64,000 nt of DNA from Blautia sp. (GCA_022770365.1 JALEHU010000092.1:44861-108860); one strand, 5' to 3'. Numbered from the stretch's first letter, positions 51,614-62,142 are shown. Numbers and translations are program-made. The notes: generated by a model not told the origin, from the sequence alone.

Positions 51614-53473
51614 ATGATTCTGGAAAAAATCAAAAAACCCAATGATATTCATAAGATTGCACTGTCAGATTTTCCACAGCTTGCAGAGGAAATCAGGGGC
51701 TTTTTAGTAGAATCTGTGAGCAGGACAGGAGGCCATCTGGCCTCTAATCTGGGTGTTGTGGAGCTGACTCTGGCACTTCATAATGTACTGAATCTGCCTC
51801 ACGACAAAATCATCTGGGATGTTGGACATCAGGCGTATACACACAAGATACTGACCGGAAGAAAGGAAGAGTTTGAAAGACTTCGCATGGAAGGCGGCAT
51901 CAGCGGTTTTCCAAAACGCAAGGAAAGTCCCTGTGATTCTTTTGATACGGGACACAGCTCCAATTCCATATCGGCAGGACTTGGTTATGTAAGAGCAAGA
52001 GATCTGCTGGGACAGAAGCATTATGTGGTTTCTGTTATCGGTGACGGCGCACTGACAGGGGGTATGGCCTACGAAGCACTGAATAATGCGGCAGATCTTA
52101 AGACAAATTTTATCATTATTCTGAACGACAATAATATGTCAATTTCCAAAAATGTGGGCGGAATGTCCAGCTACTTGAGCGCACTGCGTACAGCCGAAGT
52201 CTATACAGGTTTCAAGATGAATGTTACCAGAAATCTGAAAAAGATACCTAAAGTCGGTACCGCTGTGGTTGATACCATGCGCAAGACCAAGAGCAGTATC
52301 AAGCAGCTGTTCATTCCGGGAATGCTTTTTGAAAATATGGGACTTACCTATTTGGGACCGGTAGACGGACATGATATGCGCCAGATGATGAAACTGTTCA
52401 ATGAGGCAAAACGTGTGGAAGGCGCTGTTGTCGTGCATGTGCTTACAGAAAAGGGCAGAGGCTATGAGCCGGCAAGGAGTCATCCTGACAGATTCCATGG
52501 GACAGGACCTTTTGATATAAAGACAGGTAAGGCTCTGAAAGTACAGAAAGCTCCGTCATATACGGATGTTTTTGCAAAAACGATGCTGAGTCTTGGAGAA
52601 AAAGAAAAACGTCTGGTTGCTATTACTGCTGCCATGCCGGAGGGAACCGGGCTTAAGAAATTCGGAAAGGCTTTTCCGGACAGATTTTATGATGTTGGAA
52701 TTGCGGAGGAACATGCGGTGACTTTTGCGGCCGGACTTGCCCTTGGCGGCATGATTCCTGTGGTGGCGGTATATTCGTCATTCCTTCAGAGATCAGTGGA
52801 CCAGATCCTTCATGATGTCTGCATGCAGAATCTCCATGTCATTTTTGCACTGGACCGTGCAGGTCTTGTTGGAGCAGACGGAGAGACCCATCATGGCTGT
52901 TTTGATCTGTCGTATCTCAGTATGATGCCGAACATGACGGTTCTGGCACCGAAGAACGCCTGGGAAATGGAGGCAATGCTTGCGTTTGCTGTGGGATATC
53001 CCGGCCCCTGTGCCATTCGTTATCCGAGAGGAGATGCGTATCAGGGACTTGAAGAATACAGAACTCCGGTAGAATATGGGAAGAGTGAGATCCTCCGGGA
53101 GGGCAGTGAGTTGGCTGTCATTTCTGTGGGCGGAATGACCGAGACATGCAAAGAAGTCTGTGAGACACTGAAGAAAGATGGCTATAATCCAACATTTGTG
53201 AATGCAAGATTTGTGAAACCGCTGGACACGGCACTTCTCGACAGGCTGGCCAGAGATCACCGACTGTTTGTGACAGTAGAAGAAAATGTGAAAAACGGTG
53301 GATTCGGAGAGCATGTGGCTTCTTATCTTGAAGCATGCCATCCGGGTGTGCGGACACTTTCCATTGCAATCTGGGACCGCTTTATTACCCATGGCACTGT
53401 GCAGGAATTAAAAGCAAAAATAGGCCTGACAGCGACTGATATCGTGAAGGCCATCGAAGAATATGAGGACTGA
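51614..53473 (+). CDS. dxs: 1-deoxy-D-xylulose-5-phosphate synthase
   Basis: A 619-residue thiamine-diphosphate enzyme, first step of the MEP isoprenoid pathway. The TPP motif starts GDGALTGGMAYEALNNA. The transketolase central domain holds EEHAVTFAAGLA, and the C-terminal domain begins near 490. Full length for the family. It depends on thiamine, which links it to the TPP-controlled importer elsewhere in the window. Confidence 0.95.
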   Translation: MILEKIKKPNDIHKIALSDFPQLAEEIRGFLVESVSRTGGHLASNLGVVELTLALHNVLNLPHDKIIWDVGHQAYTHKILTGRKEEFERLRMEGGISGFPKRKESPCDSFDTGHSSNSISAGLGYVRARDLLGQKHYVVSVIGDGALTGGMAYEALNNAADLKTNFIIILNDNNMSISKNVGGMSSYLSALRTAEVYTGFKMNVTRNLKKIPKVGTAVVDTMRKTKSSIKQLFIPGMLFENMGLTYLGPVDGHDMRQMMKLFNEAKRVEGAVVVHVLTEKGRGYEPARSHPDRFHGTGPFDIKTGKALKVQKAPSYTDVFAKTMLSLGEKEKRLVAITAAMPEGTGLKKFGKAFPDRFYDVGIAEEHAVTFAAGLALGGMIPVVAVYSSFLQRSVDQILHDVCMQNLHVIFALDRAGLVGADGETHHGCFDLSYLSMMPNMTVLAPKNAWEMEAMLAFAVGYPGPCAIRYPRGDAYQGLEEYRTPVEYGKSEILREGSELAVISVGGMTETCKEVCETLKKDGYNPTFVNARFVKPLDTALLDRLARDHRLFVTVEENVKNGGFGEHVASYLEACHPGVRTLSIAIWDRFITHGTVQELKAKIGLTATDIVKAIEEYED

Positions 53474-53474
53474 T

Positions 53475-54284
53475 ATGAAGAAACGACTGGATCTTTTGAT
53501 GATGGAACGTGCCCTTGCACCCTCCAGAGAAAAAGCAAAAGCATATATTATGGCCGGAGACGTGTATGTGGATGGACAGAAGGAAGATAAAGCGGGAACC
53601 ATGTTTCCTGATACTGTAAAAATTGAAGTGAGAGGAAATACACTTCCCTATGTAAGCAGGGGCGGATTGAAGCTTGAAAAAGCCATGAAGCATTTCGGAG
53701 TTTCGCTTGCCGGTAAAGTATGTATGGATGTGGGAGCATCTACAGGAGGTTTCACAGACTGCATGCTGCAGAATGGTGCAGCAAAAGTATATTCTATTGA
53801 TGTAGGATATGGACAGCTTGACTGGAAACTTCGGAATGATCCGAGAGTTGTCTGCATGGAAAAAACAAATATCCGATATGTGCTTCCGGAGCATCTCCAG
53901 GAGACAGCAGATTTTTCTTCTATTGATGTTTCGTTTATATCTCTGACCAAGGTATTGCTTCCTGTCCGGAATCTTCTTAATGATGAGGGGGAAATTGTAT
54001 GTCTGATCAAGCCCCAGTTTGAAGCAGGAAGAGAAAAGGTCGGGAAAAAAGGTGTTGTGAGGGATCCTGCCGTTCATCTGGAAGTGATTGACAAGGTTAT
54101 GGATTATGCAGCAGGTATTGCTCTGGAACCTCATCATCTGTCTTTTTCCCCGATCAAGGGACCGGAAGGAAATATTGAATATCTTCTCCATCTGAAAAAA
54201 CAGCCTGAAGGAACAGAGATTGTTTCCGGACTTACAGAACTTCCCGGAGAGATTGTTGCGGAGGCTCACAGACAACTGGATTGA
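53475..54284 (+). CDS. tlyA: TlyA-family rRNA 2'-O-methyltransferase
   Basis: A 269-residue protein with an N-terminal S4 RNA-binding domain (RLDLLMMERALAPSREKAKA) and an FtsJ-like methyltransferase domain with SAM motif DVGASTGGFTDCML. ATG 53475 follows GAGGAC right after dxs. It methylates rRNA in characterised members. Confidence 0.92.
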   Translation: MKKRLDLLMMERALAPSREKAKAYIMAGDVYVDGQKEDKAGTMFPDTVKIEVRGNTLPYVSRGGLKLEKAMKHFGVSLAGKVCMDVGASTGGFTDCMLQNGAAKVYSIDVGYGQLDWKLRNDPRVVCMEKTNIRYVLPEHLQETADFSSIDVSFISLTKVLLPVRNLLNDEGEIVCLIKPQFEAGREKVGKKGVVRDPAVHLEVIDKVMDYAAGIALEPHHLSFSPIKGPEGNIEYLLHLKKQPEGTEIVSGLTELPGEIVAEAHRQLD

Positions 54285-54297
54285 GGAAGTACGAAGC

Positions 54298-55158
54298 ATG
54301 GATAAGTTTTATATTATAACCAACAGCCAGAAGGATGACGGCCTGAAACTCACGGACAGTATTGTGACATATCTGGCAGAACACGGAAAGCACTGTCAGG
54401 TTCAGCAGGCCGGACAAAAGCTGGAAGGTCCTTATCATTATACAGATCCGGATCTGATTCCGGAGGGAACAGAATGTATCATTGTACTTGGCGGTGATGG
54501 AACACTTCTTCAGGCTGCCAGGGATGTGGTACATAGGAACATTCCCTTATTGGGAATGAATCTTGGAAATCTTGGATTTCTGGCAGAAGTGGACAGGCAG
54601 TCGGTATATCCGGCTCTTGACCAGCTTATGGCAGATGATTATGAAGTGGAAGAACGGATGATGCTTCAGGGAACTGTTTATCGCGGTAAGGAGATCATTG
54701 GCAGTGATCTGGCACTGAACGATATTGTGATCTGCAGAGAAGGTCCTCTTCGTGTTGTCCGTTTCAAAAATTATGTAAATAATGAATATCTGAATTCCTA
54801 TAATGCGGATGGAATTATTATTTCCACGCCCACAGGCTCTACAGGCTACAGCCTTTCCTGCGGCGGTCCGATTGTGTCTCCCAGCGCATCCATGACGATC
54901 ATGACACCCATTGCACCGCATACGCTGAATTCCAGAAGTATCATATTTCCTGAACAGGATGTGATCACGGTAGAACTGGGAGAGGGAAGACGACAAAATC
55001 AGGAGCAGGGTCTGGCATCTTTTGACGGAGATAAGGAGATTCCCATGGTGACCGGTGACAGAATTGTCATTCAGAAAGCCGGAGTGAGCACCAGAATTCT
55101 GAAACTGAATCATTTAAGCTTCGTGGAAGTGATCAGGCAGAAGATGCGCAACAGCTAG
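54298..55158 (+). CDS. nadK: NAD kinase
   Basis: A 286-residue enzyme that makes NADP from NAD. The motif VLGGDGTLLQAAR and the later TPTGSTGYSLSCGGP, NADGIIIST are diagnostic. ATG 54298 gives the expected N-terminus (MDKFYIITNSQKD). Confidence 0.95.
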   Translation: MDKFYIITNSQKDDGLKLTDSIVTYLAEHGKHCQVQQAGQKLEGPYHYTDPDLIPEGTECIIVLGGDGTLLQAARDVVHRNIPLLGMNLGNLGFLAEVDRQSVYPALDQLMADDYEVEERMMLQGTVYRGKEIIGSDLALNDIVICREGPLRVVRFKNYVNNEYLNSYNADGIIISTPTGSTGYSLSCGGPIVSPSASMTIMTPIAPHTLNSRSIIFPEQDVITVELGEGRRQNQEQGLASFDGDKEIPMVTGDRIVIQKAGVSTRILKLNHLSFVEVIRQKMRNS

Positions 55159-55169
55159 GAGGTCATAAC

Positions 55170-55622
55170 GTGAAAGTAGCAAGACACGAAAAAATAATCG
55201 AACTGATTCAGCAGTATGATATTGATACACAGGAAGAACTGGCAGCGAAGCTGAATGAAGCCGGTTTTAAAGTTACGCAGGCAACAGTATCCAGAGATAT
55301 CAGGGCGCTTAAAATGACAAAAGTTGCCGGAAGAGACGGCAAATCTCATTATGCGATTCTTGAGGATTCCCAGGGGGCGTTGGGGGATAAATACACAAGA
55401 GTGCTTCATGATGCGCTGACATCCATTGATGTGGGGCAGAATATGATCGTCATAAAAACAGTTCCGGGTATGGCTATGGGAGTGGCTGCTGCCCTGGACG
55501 CGTTGAAATGGCAGGAGATACTTGGCAGTATTGCCGGAGATGACACGGTGATGTGTGTGGCAAAGACATCAGAACAGGCACAGACTGTAAGGGAAAAATT
55601 AAAAAGTATTCTTAAACGATAG
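55170..55622 (+). CDS. argR: Arginine repressor ArgR
   Basis: A 150-residue regulator with an N-terminal winged helix (IIELIQQYDIDTQEELAAKL; ATVSRDIRAL) and a C-terminal arginine-binding trimerisation domain (GSIAGDDTVMCVAKT). GTG 55170 follows TAGGAGG. The position before recN is conserved in Firmicutes. Confidence 0.94.
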   Translation: MKVARHEKIIELIQQYDIDTQEELAAKLNEAGFKVTQATVSRDIRALKMTKVAGRDGKSHYAILEDSQGALGDKYTRVLHDALTSIDVGQNMIVIKTVPGMAMGVAAALDALKWQEILGSIAGDDTVMCVAKTSEQAQTVREKLKSILKR

Positions 55623-55649
55623 CATTTTTTGCACGGTCAGGAGGACAAA

Positions 55650-57341
55650 ATGCTGGTACATCTTCATGTAAAAAACCTTGCACTGATAGAAGAAATTGAA
55701 GTGGAATTCGGACCTGGACTGAATATCCTTACCGGAGAGACCGGTGCCGGAAAATCCATACTGCTGGGCTCCATGCAGCTGATCCTGGGCAGTAAAATTT
55801 CCAGAAGTATGATTCGGGAAAATGCGCCCTATGCACTGGTGGAGCTTCTGTTTCAGGTGGAGAATCCGAAGGCGGAGGAATCTCTGAGGGCTCTTGATAT
55901 TTTACCGGAGGATGGTCAGGTTCTGTTATCACGGAAAATAATGGACGGTAGGAGTATCAATAAAATTAACGGGGAAACCTGCACGGTAGGTCAGATGAAA
56001 GCGGCTGCTTCCTGTCTTCTGGATATTCACGGACAGCATGAACATCAGTCACTTCTGTATCCGGAAAAACAGCTGGAAATCCTGGATGCCTATGGCAAAG
56101 AGAAAATCCAGCCGGAAAAAGAGAAAGTCAAAGCTGCTTATCAGTCATACCGGAAGGCAGTCCGGGCATTGAAAGATCTTGATATGGACGAGGAACAGCG
56201 CAATCGTGAAAGGGCTTTTCTGGAGTTTGAAATCGAAGAAATTGAGAATGCTCACCTGACAGCAGGAGAAGATGAAGAACTGGAAAAGCTTTACCGCAAA
56301 CTTAGCAACGGCAAAAAAATTGTGGAGGCTTTGCAGACAGTTCATGAGCTGACCGGATATGACGGGCAGAACGGAGCCGGGGAGACTATAGGATCTGCTC
56401 TTCGGGAGCTTTCGAGAGTGACAGAGTATGATTCTGAGCTTGAGGATATGGAATCCTCACTTCAGGAAATTGATTCGCTTGTAAATGATTTTAACAGAGA
56501 ATTGTCGTCTTATCTGGATGATCTGACATTTGACGATGAGACATTTTTTGAAACAGAACGGAGACTGGATCTGGTGAACGGTCTGAAATCAAAATATGGT
56601 CAGAGTATAGAAGATATACAGGCATATCTGAAAAAACAGCAGGAAAAACTGGAAAATCTTGCAAGATATGAAGAACGTTTCCAGGAAGCAAAAGATCATC
56701 TTTCCGAAACTGAAAAGATACTTCAAAAAGCATCGTATGGTTTGTCTCAAATCAGGAAAGAATACAGTCATCAGCTCGTAAATAAAGTAATTGAAGGACT
56801 GAAAGATCTGAATTTTCTGGATGTAAATTTTGATATTGATTTTAAGCAGAAATCATCGTATTCAGACAATGGATCTGATGAAGTGGAATATGTTATTTCC
56901 ACGAATCCGGGAGAAGCACTCAGGCCGCTTGGTAAGATCGTTTCCGGTGGTGAGCTGTCCAGAATTATGCTGGCTCTGAAAGCAATTCTGGCAGACAGAG
57001 ATCAGATTGAAACGCTGATTTTTGATGAAATTGATACAGGTATCAGCGGAAGGACCGCTCAGAAAGTATCCGAAAAAATGGCAGTGATCGGAAGACATCA
57101 TCAGGTGCTCTGCATTACTCATCTGCCTCAGATTGCAGCTATGGCGGACACGCATTTTGAAATTGAAAAGCATCTGAAAGGAACTGAGACCATTACGGAG
57201 ATACACCCGCTTAACGGTGATGCCTGTCTTAAAGAACTGGCCAGATTGCTGGGCGGTGCAGAGATTACTTCTGCTGTTCTGGAAAACGCAAGAGAGATGA
57301 AAGAATTGGCACGTGTACATAAAAATACAAGATTGAAATAA
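55650..57341 (+). CDS. recN: DNA repair protein RecN
   Basis: A 563-residue SMC-like ATPase for double-strand break repair. Walker A is TGETGAGKSILL; a long coiled coil fills the middle; signature VSGGELSRIMLALK and Walker B LIFDEIDTGISG end the protein. ATG 55650 follows AGGAGG. Confidence 0.95.
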   Translation: MLVHLHVKNLALIEEIEVEFGPGLNILTGETGAGKSILLGSMQLILGSKISRSMIRENAPYALVELLFQVENPKAEESLRALDILPEDGQVLLSRKIMDGRSINKINGETCTVGQMKAAASCLLDIHGQHEHQSLLYPEKQLEILDAYGKEKIQPEKEKVKAAYQSYRKAVRALKDLDMDEEQRNRERAFLEFEIEEIENAHLTAGEDEELEKLYRKLSNGKKIVEALQTVHELTGYDGQNGAGETIGSALRELSRVTEYDSELEDMESSLQEIDSLVNDFNRELSSYLDDLTFDDETFFETERRLDLVNGLKSKYGQSIEDIQAYLKKQQEKLENLARYEERFQEAKDHLSETEKILQKASYGLSQIRKEYSHQLVNKVIEGLKDLNFLDVNFDIDFKQKSSYSDNGSDEVEYVISTNPGEALRPLGKIVSGGELSRIMLALKAILADRDQIETLIFDEIDTGISGRTAQKVSEKMAVIGRHHQVLCITHLPQIAAMADTHFEIEKHLKGTETITEIHPLNGDACLKELARLLGGAEITSAVLENAREMKELARVHKNTRLK

Positions 57342-57360
57342 ATTCTTTTCCCGCATACTA

Positions 57361-57396
57361 AGAGAGGATATCCGAGAGGATTTACCTCTCTTTTTA
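57361..57396 (+). terminator. Terminator after recN
   Basis: AGAGAGG and CCTCTCT pair, followed by TTTTTATTTT. The loop contains a second GAGAGG that could pair in its place. Confidence 0.75.
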
Positions 57397-57432
57397 TTTT
57401 GATAAATTTACGTAGGAAAAGGATGTGACAAA

Positions 57433-58647
57433 ATGGAAAGAAAAAGGAAATACCGGCACTTTCTTTTGTGGTGTCTTTGCCTTGATCTGATTGCGATGGG
57501 AGTAATGGGATATCGTTATCTGGACAGGAAGATCCCGGATGAGATCCAGGTGGAAAGAGGAATGGAAGATCATGTGGAGGCAATGCTTGCCCGGTCCTTT
57601 GTTACCTTTGAGGAGGCAGTTACAGTATCCGGAGAAGGAAGTTATCTCCTTCCATGCAGATTGCTGGGAGTTGTGCCATTTAAAAATGTGAAAGTCATTC
57701 CTGCGGACAGTACCAGTGTTTATGTCAGCGGCAGTACAGTAGGACTGTATATGGAGACAGAGGGAGTCCTGATCATTGATACCGGCGTAATCACATCAGA
57801 GAACGGAATGACTCAGGAGCCTGCAAAAAATATTGTGAAATCCGGGGATTATATTGTTGCATTTAATGAACAGAAGGTGTCGACCAAACAGGAACTGATG
57901 GAAGATCTGTCACTTCTGGACGGAGGAGAGGTGACACTGGATGTGCGCCGGGGTGACGAGACGATTCCTGTTTCTCTGACTCCTGTGAAAGATTCGGAAG
58001 GAAATTATAAGCTTGGAATCTGGGTGAGAGATGATACGCAGGGAATCGGAACACTGACTTATGTGGATTCTTCCGGAAACTTCGGAGCGCTTGGGCATGG
58101 TATCAGTGATGTAGATACAGGGGAGCTGCTTCAGATTGAGGATGGAGATCTTTACCAGGCGGAAATCCTGGGAATTCAAAAAGGAAGCAAGGGCAGTCCG
58201 GGTGAACTTGCCGGACTGATCCGGTATGAACCGGGAAGAATCATTGGAAAGATCGTAAAAAACAGCAAAAACGGGATTTACGGAAATTTTGATGGCGGTG
58301 CAGTTAATTCTGTTTCTCTGAAAAAAATGCCTGTAGCTTATAAGCAGGAGCTGGAGATCGGACCTGCAACGATTTTGTGCAGTGTAGAAGGAGCCACCAG
58401 GGAATATGAAGCAGAGATCACCAAGATCGATCTGAATCATGAGGACAGTAATAAAAGCTTCGTTATACACGTCACGGATCCGGAGCTTTTGAAAACAACA
58501 GGGGGAATTATTCAGGGAATGTCCGGAAGTCCTGTGGTACAAAATGGGAGATTCGTCGGGGCAGTGACACACGTATTTGTGCAGGATGCCACAAGCGGAT
58601 ATGGGATTTTTGCAGAGACGATGCTGGAAAGGGTCATTGATCTGTGA
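57433..58647 (+). CDS. spoIVB: SpoIVB serine peptidase
   Basis: A 404-residue forespore protein that triggers sigma-K activation by signalling through the inter-membrane space. It has one N-terminal membrane helix (FLLWCLCLDLIAMGVMGYRY), a PDZ domain (about 110-190) and an S55 peptidase domain. The likely histidine is in FGALGHGISD and the serine in GMSGSPVVQNG. Since sigma-K or its like controls late mother-cell genes, SpoIVB links to cotJ expression. spo0A follows, the classical order. Confidence 0.94.
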   Translation: MERKRKYRHFLLWCLCLDLIAMGVMGYRYLDRKIPDEIQVERGMEDHVEAMLARSFVTFEEAVTVSGEGSYLLPCRLLGVVPFKNVKVIPADSTSVYVSGSTVGLYMETEGVLIIDTGVITSENGMTQEPAKNIVKSGDYIVAFNEQKVSTKQELMEDLSLLDGGEVTLDVRRGDETIPVSLTPVKDSEGNYKLGIWVRDDTQGIGTLTYVDSSGNFGALGHGISDVDTGELLQIEDGDLYQAEILGIQKGSKGSPGELAGLIRYEPGRIIGKIVKNSKNGIYGNFDGGAVNSVSLKKMPVAYKQELEIGPATILCSVEGATREYEAEITKIDLNHEDSNKSFVIHVTDPELLKTTGGIIQGMSGSPVVQNGRFVGAVTHVFVQDATSGYGIFAETMLERVIDL

Positions 58648-58662
58648 GAATATAAATACAGT

Positions 58663-58700
58663 GAAGGGTAGTGATAAATTCAGCACTTCCCTTCTTTTTC
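58663..58700 (+). terminator. Terminator after spoIVB
   Basis: GAAGGGTAGTG and CACTTCCCTTC pair (one bulge), followed by TTTTTC. Confidence 0.8.
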
Positions 58701-58899
58701 TGAGCTGCAGCAGCGCAGATCCTGTCAGAACTGTATTGTTGAATGCTGTCTTGTAGGTTTGGGCAGATAAAAGTAAAATTATTTTATGCGTCGGTAATGT
58801 TTTCTCACATAATGTTATTTCAGGGCGTATTATTATGAAAAGAAAAGGAAAACAATATCGAAAAAGAAGTGACTCTGTAGAAAAAAACACACTGTGAAA

Positions 58900-58906
58900 T
58901 GTCGAA
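58900..58906 (+). promoter_or_regulatory. Spo0A box upstream of spo0A
   Basis: TGTCGAA is the exact 0A-box heptamer. It lies 47 bp before the -35 of the spo0A promoter, which suggests autoregulation. Confidence 0.6.
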
Positions 58907-58946
58907 ACAGGACGAACGAAAATGCCCTGTTTCAGCCACTTTCGGC

Positions 58947-58976
58947 TTGATTTCAACATCATCGTTCTACTATAAT
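58947..58976 (+). promoter_or_regulatory. Putative sigma-A promoter of spo0A
   Basis: TTGATT (58947-58952) and TATAAT (58971-58976) are 18 bp apart. The start codon follows 63 bp later. Confidence 0.65.
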
Positions 58977-59038
58977 GTCTTTGATGTGCAAGAGAAACTG
59001 AAAAACACTCAGAAGTTAGTTAGGAGGAGACGGGCCTC

Positions 59039-59848
59039 ATGGAGAAATTAAATGTGGCAATTGCAGATGATAACGAGAAAATGGTAGAAGTACTTGGTCG
59101 GATGATCGAAGAAGATAAAGACCTGGAGCTGGTCGGTAAAGCACATAATGGAGAAGAAATATGTAATATTATTAAAGAAAAGGAGCCGGATGTGGTAATA
59201 CTGGATATTATCATGCCAAAGGTTGACGGACTTTCTGTTATGGAACGTTTTCATCATGACAGCACCTGTAAAAAAACACCTGCTTTTATTGTCGTTTCTG
59301 CTGTTGGACAGGAGAGGATCACTGAGGATGCCTTTTTGCTTGGAGCAGATTATTATATGCTGAAGCCTTTTGATAATGAGATGCTTTTGAACAGAATCAA
59401 ACATATCCGCAGGATCGGTGACAGGAAAACAAGAGAAATCAGCCGTCAGAATATGGTAATGGAGAATCTTGATACATATTCTGTTAAAAACCTGGAAACA
59501 GATGTTACAAATGTCATTCATGAGATTGGTGTTCCGGCGCACATCAAGGGATATCAGTATCTCAGGGATGCAATTATTCTTTCGGTGAATGACATGGAAA
59601 TGCTGAATTCCATCACAAAGGTTCTGTATCCTACAATTGCGAAAAAACATCAGACTACGCCCAGCCGCGTGGAAAGAGCCATACGCCATGCAATTGAAGT
59701 TGCCTGGAGCAGAGGCAAAATGGATACCATAGATGAACTGTTCGGATATACGGTAAGTACAGGAAAAGGAAAACCTACAAATTCGGAATTTATTGCATTA
59801 ATCGCTGACAAGATACGTCTGGAATATAAAAATCACTCTTTCCAATAG
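59039..59848 (+). CDS. spo0A: Sporulation master regulator Spo0A
   Basis: A 269-residue response regulator. The receiver domain has the acidic pocket (ADDNEK), phospho-acceptor Asp56 (VILDIIMP) and Lys in MLKPFD. The C-terminal DNA-binding domain carries [19 protein letters not shown] and the recognition helix [18 protein letters not shown] 59039 follows AGGAGGAG. It commits the cell to sporulation. Confidence 0.97.
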   Translation: MEKLNVAIADDNEKMVEVLGRMIEEDKDLELVGKAHNGEEICNIIKEKEPDVVILDIIMPKVDGLSVMERFHHDSTCKKTPAFIVVSAVGQERITEDAFLLGADYYMLKPFDNEMLLNRIKHIRRIGDRKTREISRQNMVMENLDTYSVKNLETDVTNVIHEIGVPAHIKGYQYLRDAIILSVNDMEMLNSITKVLYPTIAKKHQTTPSRVERAIRHAIEVAWSRGKMDTIDELFGYTVSTGKGKPTNSEFIALIADKIRLEYKNHSFQ

Positions 59849-59973
59849 AACAATTTTACGTTATAATGAATTATAAATCAGTTCCGTAAAACTGGAACAT
59901 GCCTGGAAACAGCGGGAACAGGTTCTCAGGAAGGACTGAATAAAATGTTGTCACCAAGGAGGGGTAATTACGG

Positions 59974-61419
59974 ATGAAAAAAATATTATTTGCAACATCG
60001 GAAGCGGTACCATTTATTAAAACAGGAGGTCTGGCGGATGTAGCGGGAGCACTGCCGAAATGCTTTGATAAGCGTTATTTTGATATTCGTGTTATTTTGC
60101 CGAAATATGCCTGCATGAAACAGGAATGGAAAGATAAGATGGAATATGTGACACATTTCTACATGGATCTTGGATATAAGAACTGCTATGTTGGTGTGCT
60201 GCAGATGGAATATGATGGGGTGAAATTCTATTTTATTGACAACGAATATTATTTCAGCGGTCCGAAACCGTATGACAGCGCACCGTGGGATCTGGAAAAA
60301 TTTGCATTTTTCTCCAAGGCTGTACTGTCCGTTCTTCCGGTAATTGATTTCCGTCCGGATATTATTCACTGCCATGACTGGCAGACAGGCCTGATTCCGG
60401 TATATCTGCATGATTCTTTCCAGCAGAACCAGTTTTTCCGGGGAATTAAGACAGTTATGACGATTCACAACCTGAAATTCCAGGGCGTATACGATGTAAA
60501 AACAGTAAAAGCCATCACAGGACTTTCGGATTATTATTTTACACCTGATAAGCTGGAAGCGTATAAAGACGCAAATTTCCTAAAAGGCGGTATTGTTTTT
60601 GCAGATGCGGTGACAACAGTCAGCAATACATATGCTGAAGAGATCAAGACACCGTTTTACGGTGAGCGCCTGGATGGTCTGATGTGCGCACGTGCCAACA
60701 GCCTGCGCGGCATTGTCAATGGTATTGATTACGATCTTTTCAATCCGGAAACAGATCCGCATATTACAAGAACCTACAATGCAACGACTTTCCGAAAAGA
60801 AAAAGTAAAGAATAAGATTCAGCTCCAGAAGGACCTTGGTCTGACGGAAGACCCGAAGGCAATGATGATCGGTATTGTTTCCCGTCTGACAGATCAGAAA
60901 GGTTTTGACCTGATCGCATATGTGATGGATGAGCTATGTCAGGATGCAGTGCAGATCGTTGTTCTCGGAACCGGTGATGAGCGTTACGAAAATATGTTCC
61001 GTCACTTTGACTGGAAATATCACGGCAAGGTATCTGCTCAGATTTATTATGATGAACCTCTGTCTCACAGAATTTATGCAGCTTCAGATGCATTCCTGAT
61101 GCCGTCTCTTTTCGAGCCGTGCGGTCTGAGCCAGCTTATGAGTCTGCGCTATGGCACACTTCCCATTGTCAGAGAAACAGGCGGCCTGAAGGATACGGTA
61201 GAGCCGTATAATGAGTACGAAGGCACAGGTACAGGTTTCAGTTTTCGTAATTATAATGCACATGAGATGCTTGCGACTGTACGCAATGCGGAACGTGTTT
61301 ATTATGATAAGAAACGTGAATGGAACAAGATGGTTGACCGTGCTATGGCAGCTGATTTCTCCTGGAATAATTCTGCACGTCAGTATGAAGAAATGTATAA
61401 CTGGCTGATCGGAGAATAA
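59974..61419 (+). CDS. glgA: Glycogen synthase
   Basis: A 481-residue GT5 glucosyl transferase that extends alpha-1,4-glucan from ADP-glucose. The ADP-glucose motif KTGGLADVAGALPK is near residue 15 and the second catalytic motif FEPCGLSQLMSLRYG near 380. ATG 59974 follows AAGGAGG. It stands alone; other glg genes are not in the window. Confidence 0.94.
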   Translation: MKKILFATSEAVPFIKTGGLADVAGALPKCFDKRYFDIRVILPKYACMKQEWKDKMEYVTHFYMDLGYKNCYVGVLQMEYDGVKFYFIDNEYYFSGPKPYDSAPWDLEKFAFFSKAVLSVLPVIDFRPDIIHCHDWQTGLIPVYLHDSFQQNQFFRGIKTVMTIHNLKFQGVYDVKTVKAITGLSDYYFTPDKLEAYKDANFLKGGIVFADAVTTVSNTYAEEIKTPFYGERLDGLMCARANSLRGIVNGIDYDLFNPETDPHITRTYNATTFRKEKVKNKIQLQKDLGLTEDPKAMMIGIVSRLTDQKGFDLIAYVMDELCQDAVQIVVLGTGDERYENMFRHFDWKYHGKVSAQIYYDEPLSHRIYAASDAFLMPSLFEPCGLSQLMSLRYGTLPIVRETGGLKDTVEPYNEYEGTGTGFSFRNYNAHEMLATVRNAERVYYDKKREWNKMVDRAMAADFSWNNSARQYEEMYNWLIGE

Positions 61420-61448
61420 AACTGCAGATTTTGACATAAATAAGTGAT

Positions 61449-61482
61449 AAACCCTGCCTGCTATTATCAGGCAGGGTTTGCT
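61449..61482 (+). terminator. Terminator after glgA
   Basis: AAACCCTGCCTG and CAGGCAGGGTTT pair perfectly over 12 bp with a 7-base loop. The T-rich GCTGCTTTTT follows. Confidence 0.85.
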
Positions 61483-61629
61483 GCTTTTTAGAAATCCGGC
61501 CCGGTTAAAATAGATGTATAGGAAATCCATTTTCTGAGATACTAAGGATTGTAAGTAATTGTTCCGCATGCCTGATGCCGAAGGAATGCAGGACAGTTAT
61601 GAGTGTAAAATATGTGAGGAGGCAAAATC

Positions 61630-61815
61630 ATGACAGATATTTCAGAACTGGATTTACAGAATCTGCGCCACCTGATCGGCGGCTATGACACCACTCACTG
61701 CAAAATGCAGGATTATGCGCAGAAAGCTGAGGATATGGAGGTAAAACAGTTTTTCCAGAAATCCGCACAGTCAGCCCAGCAGACAAAACAGCAGCTGATG
61801 CAGTTTTTACAGTAG
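61630..61815 (+). CDS. Small helical protein, likely spore coat-associated
   Basis: A 61-residue Gln-rich helical protein starting MTDISELDLQNLRHLIGGYD. ATG 61630 follows GAGGAGG. It is 10 bp before a CotF-like gene and shares its ferritin-like helix pattern, so it may be the short partner of a coat pair. The family is not certain. Confidence 0.55.
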   Translation: MTDISELDLQNLRHLIGGYDTTHCKMQDYAQKAEDMEVKQFFQKSAQSAQQTKQQLMQFLQ

Positions 61816-61825
61816 GAGGTGCATT

Positions 61826-62074
61826 ATGAACGAAAAAACAATGGTGGCAGATACACTTGTGGGCATCAATGGCGAACTTGTTCGTTATGGAGAGATGATC
61901 TCTCAGACTGAGAATCCTCAGTTGAAACAGACTCTGAAGCAAATCCGCAATCAGTGTGAGATGTCTCAGGAGGAGATTTACAAAATCGCCAGAGCAAAAG
62001 GCTACTATGTGCCTGCGGCAAAAGCAAGCAGGGAAGAAGTGGATCACGTACGTTCCATTCTGACACAGGGCTGA
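61826..62074 (+). CDS. CotF-like spore coat protein
   Basis: An 82-residue helical protein with LVRYGEMISQTENPQLKQTL and MSQEEIYKIARAKGYYVPAA, the repeat-end pattern of CotF-family coat proteins. ATG 61826 follows TAGGAGGTG. It forms an operon with the small gene upstream. Confidence 0.65.
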   Translation: MNEKTMVADTLVGINGELVRYGEMISQTENPQLKQTLKQIRNQCEMSQEEIYKIARAKGYYVPAAKASREEVDHVRSILTQG

Positions 62075-62142
62075 TATGGAATACAGAGGGGCTGCATAAA
62101 AAGCGGCTCCTTTGCTTTGTACAAAGATTTTAAATAACCTTC

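Noticed and set aside
62082..62112. Terminator after the CotF-like gene
   Set aside because: A stem with G-U pairs can be drawn (AGGGGCTGC with GCGGCTCCT), but the T tract is poor, so it was not listed.
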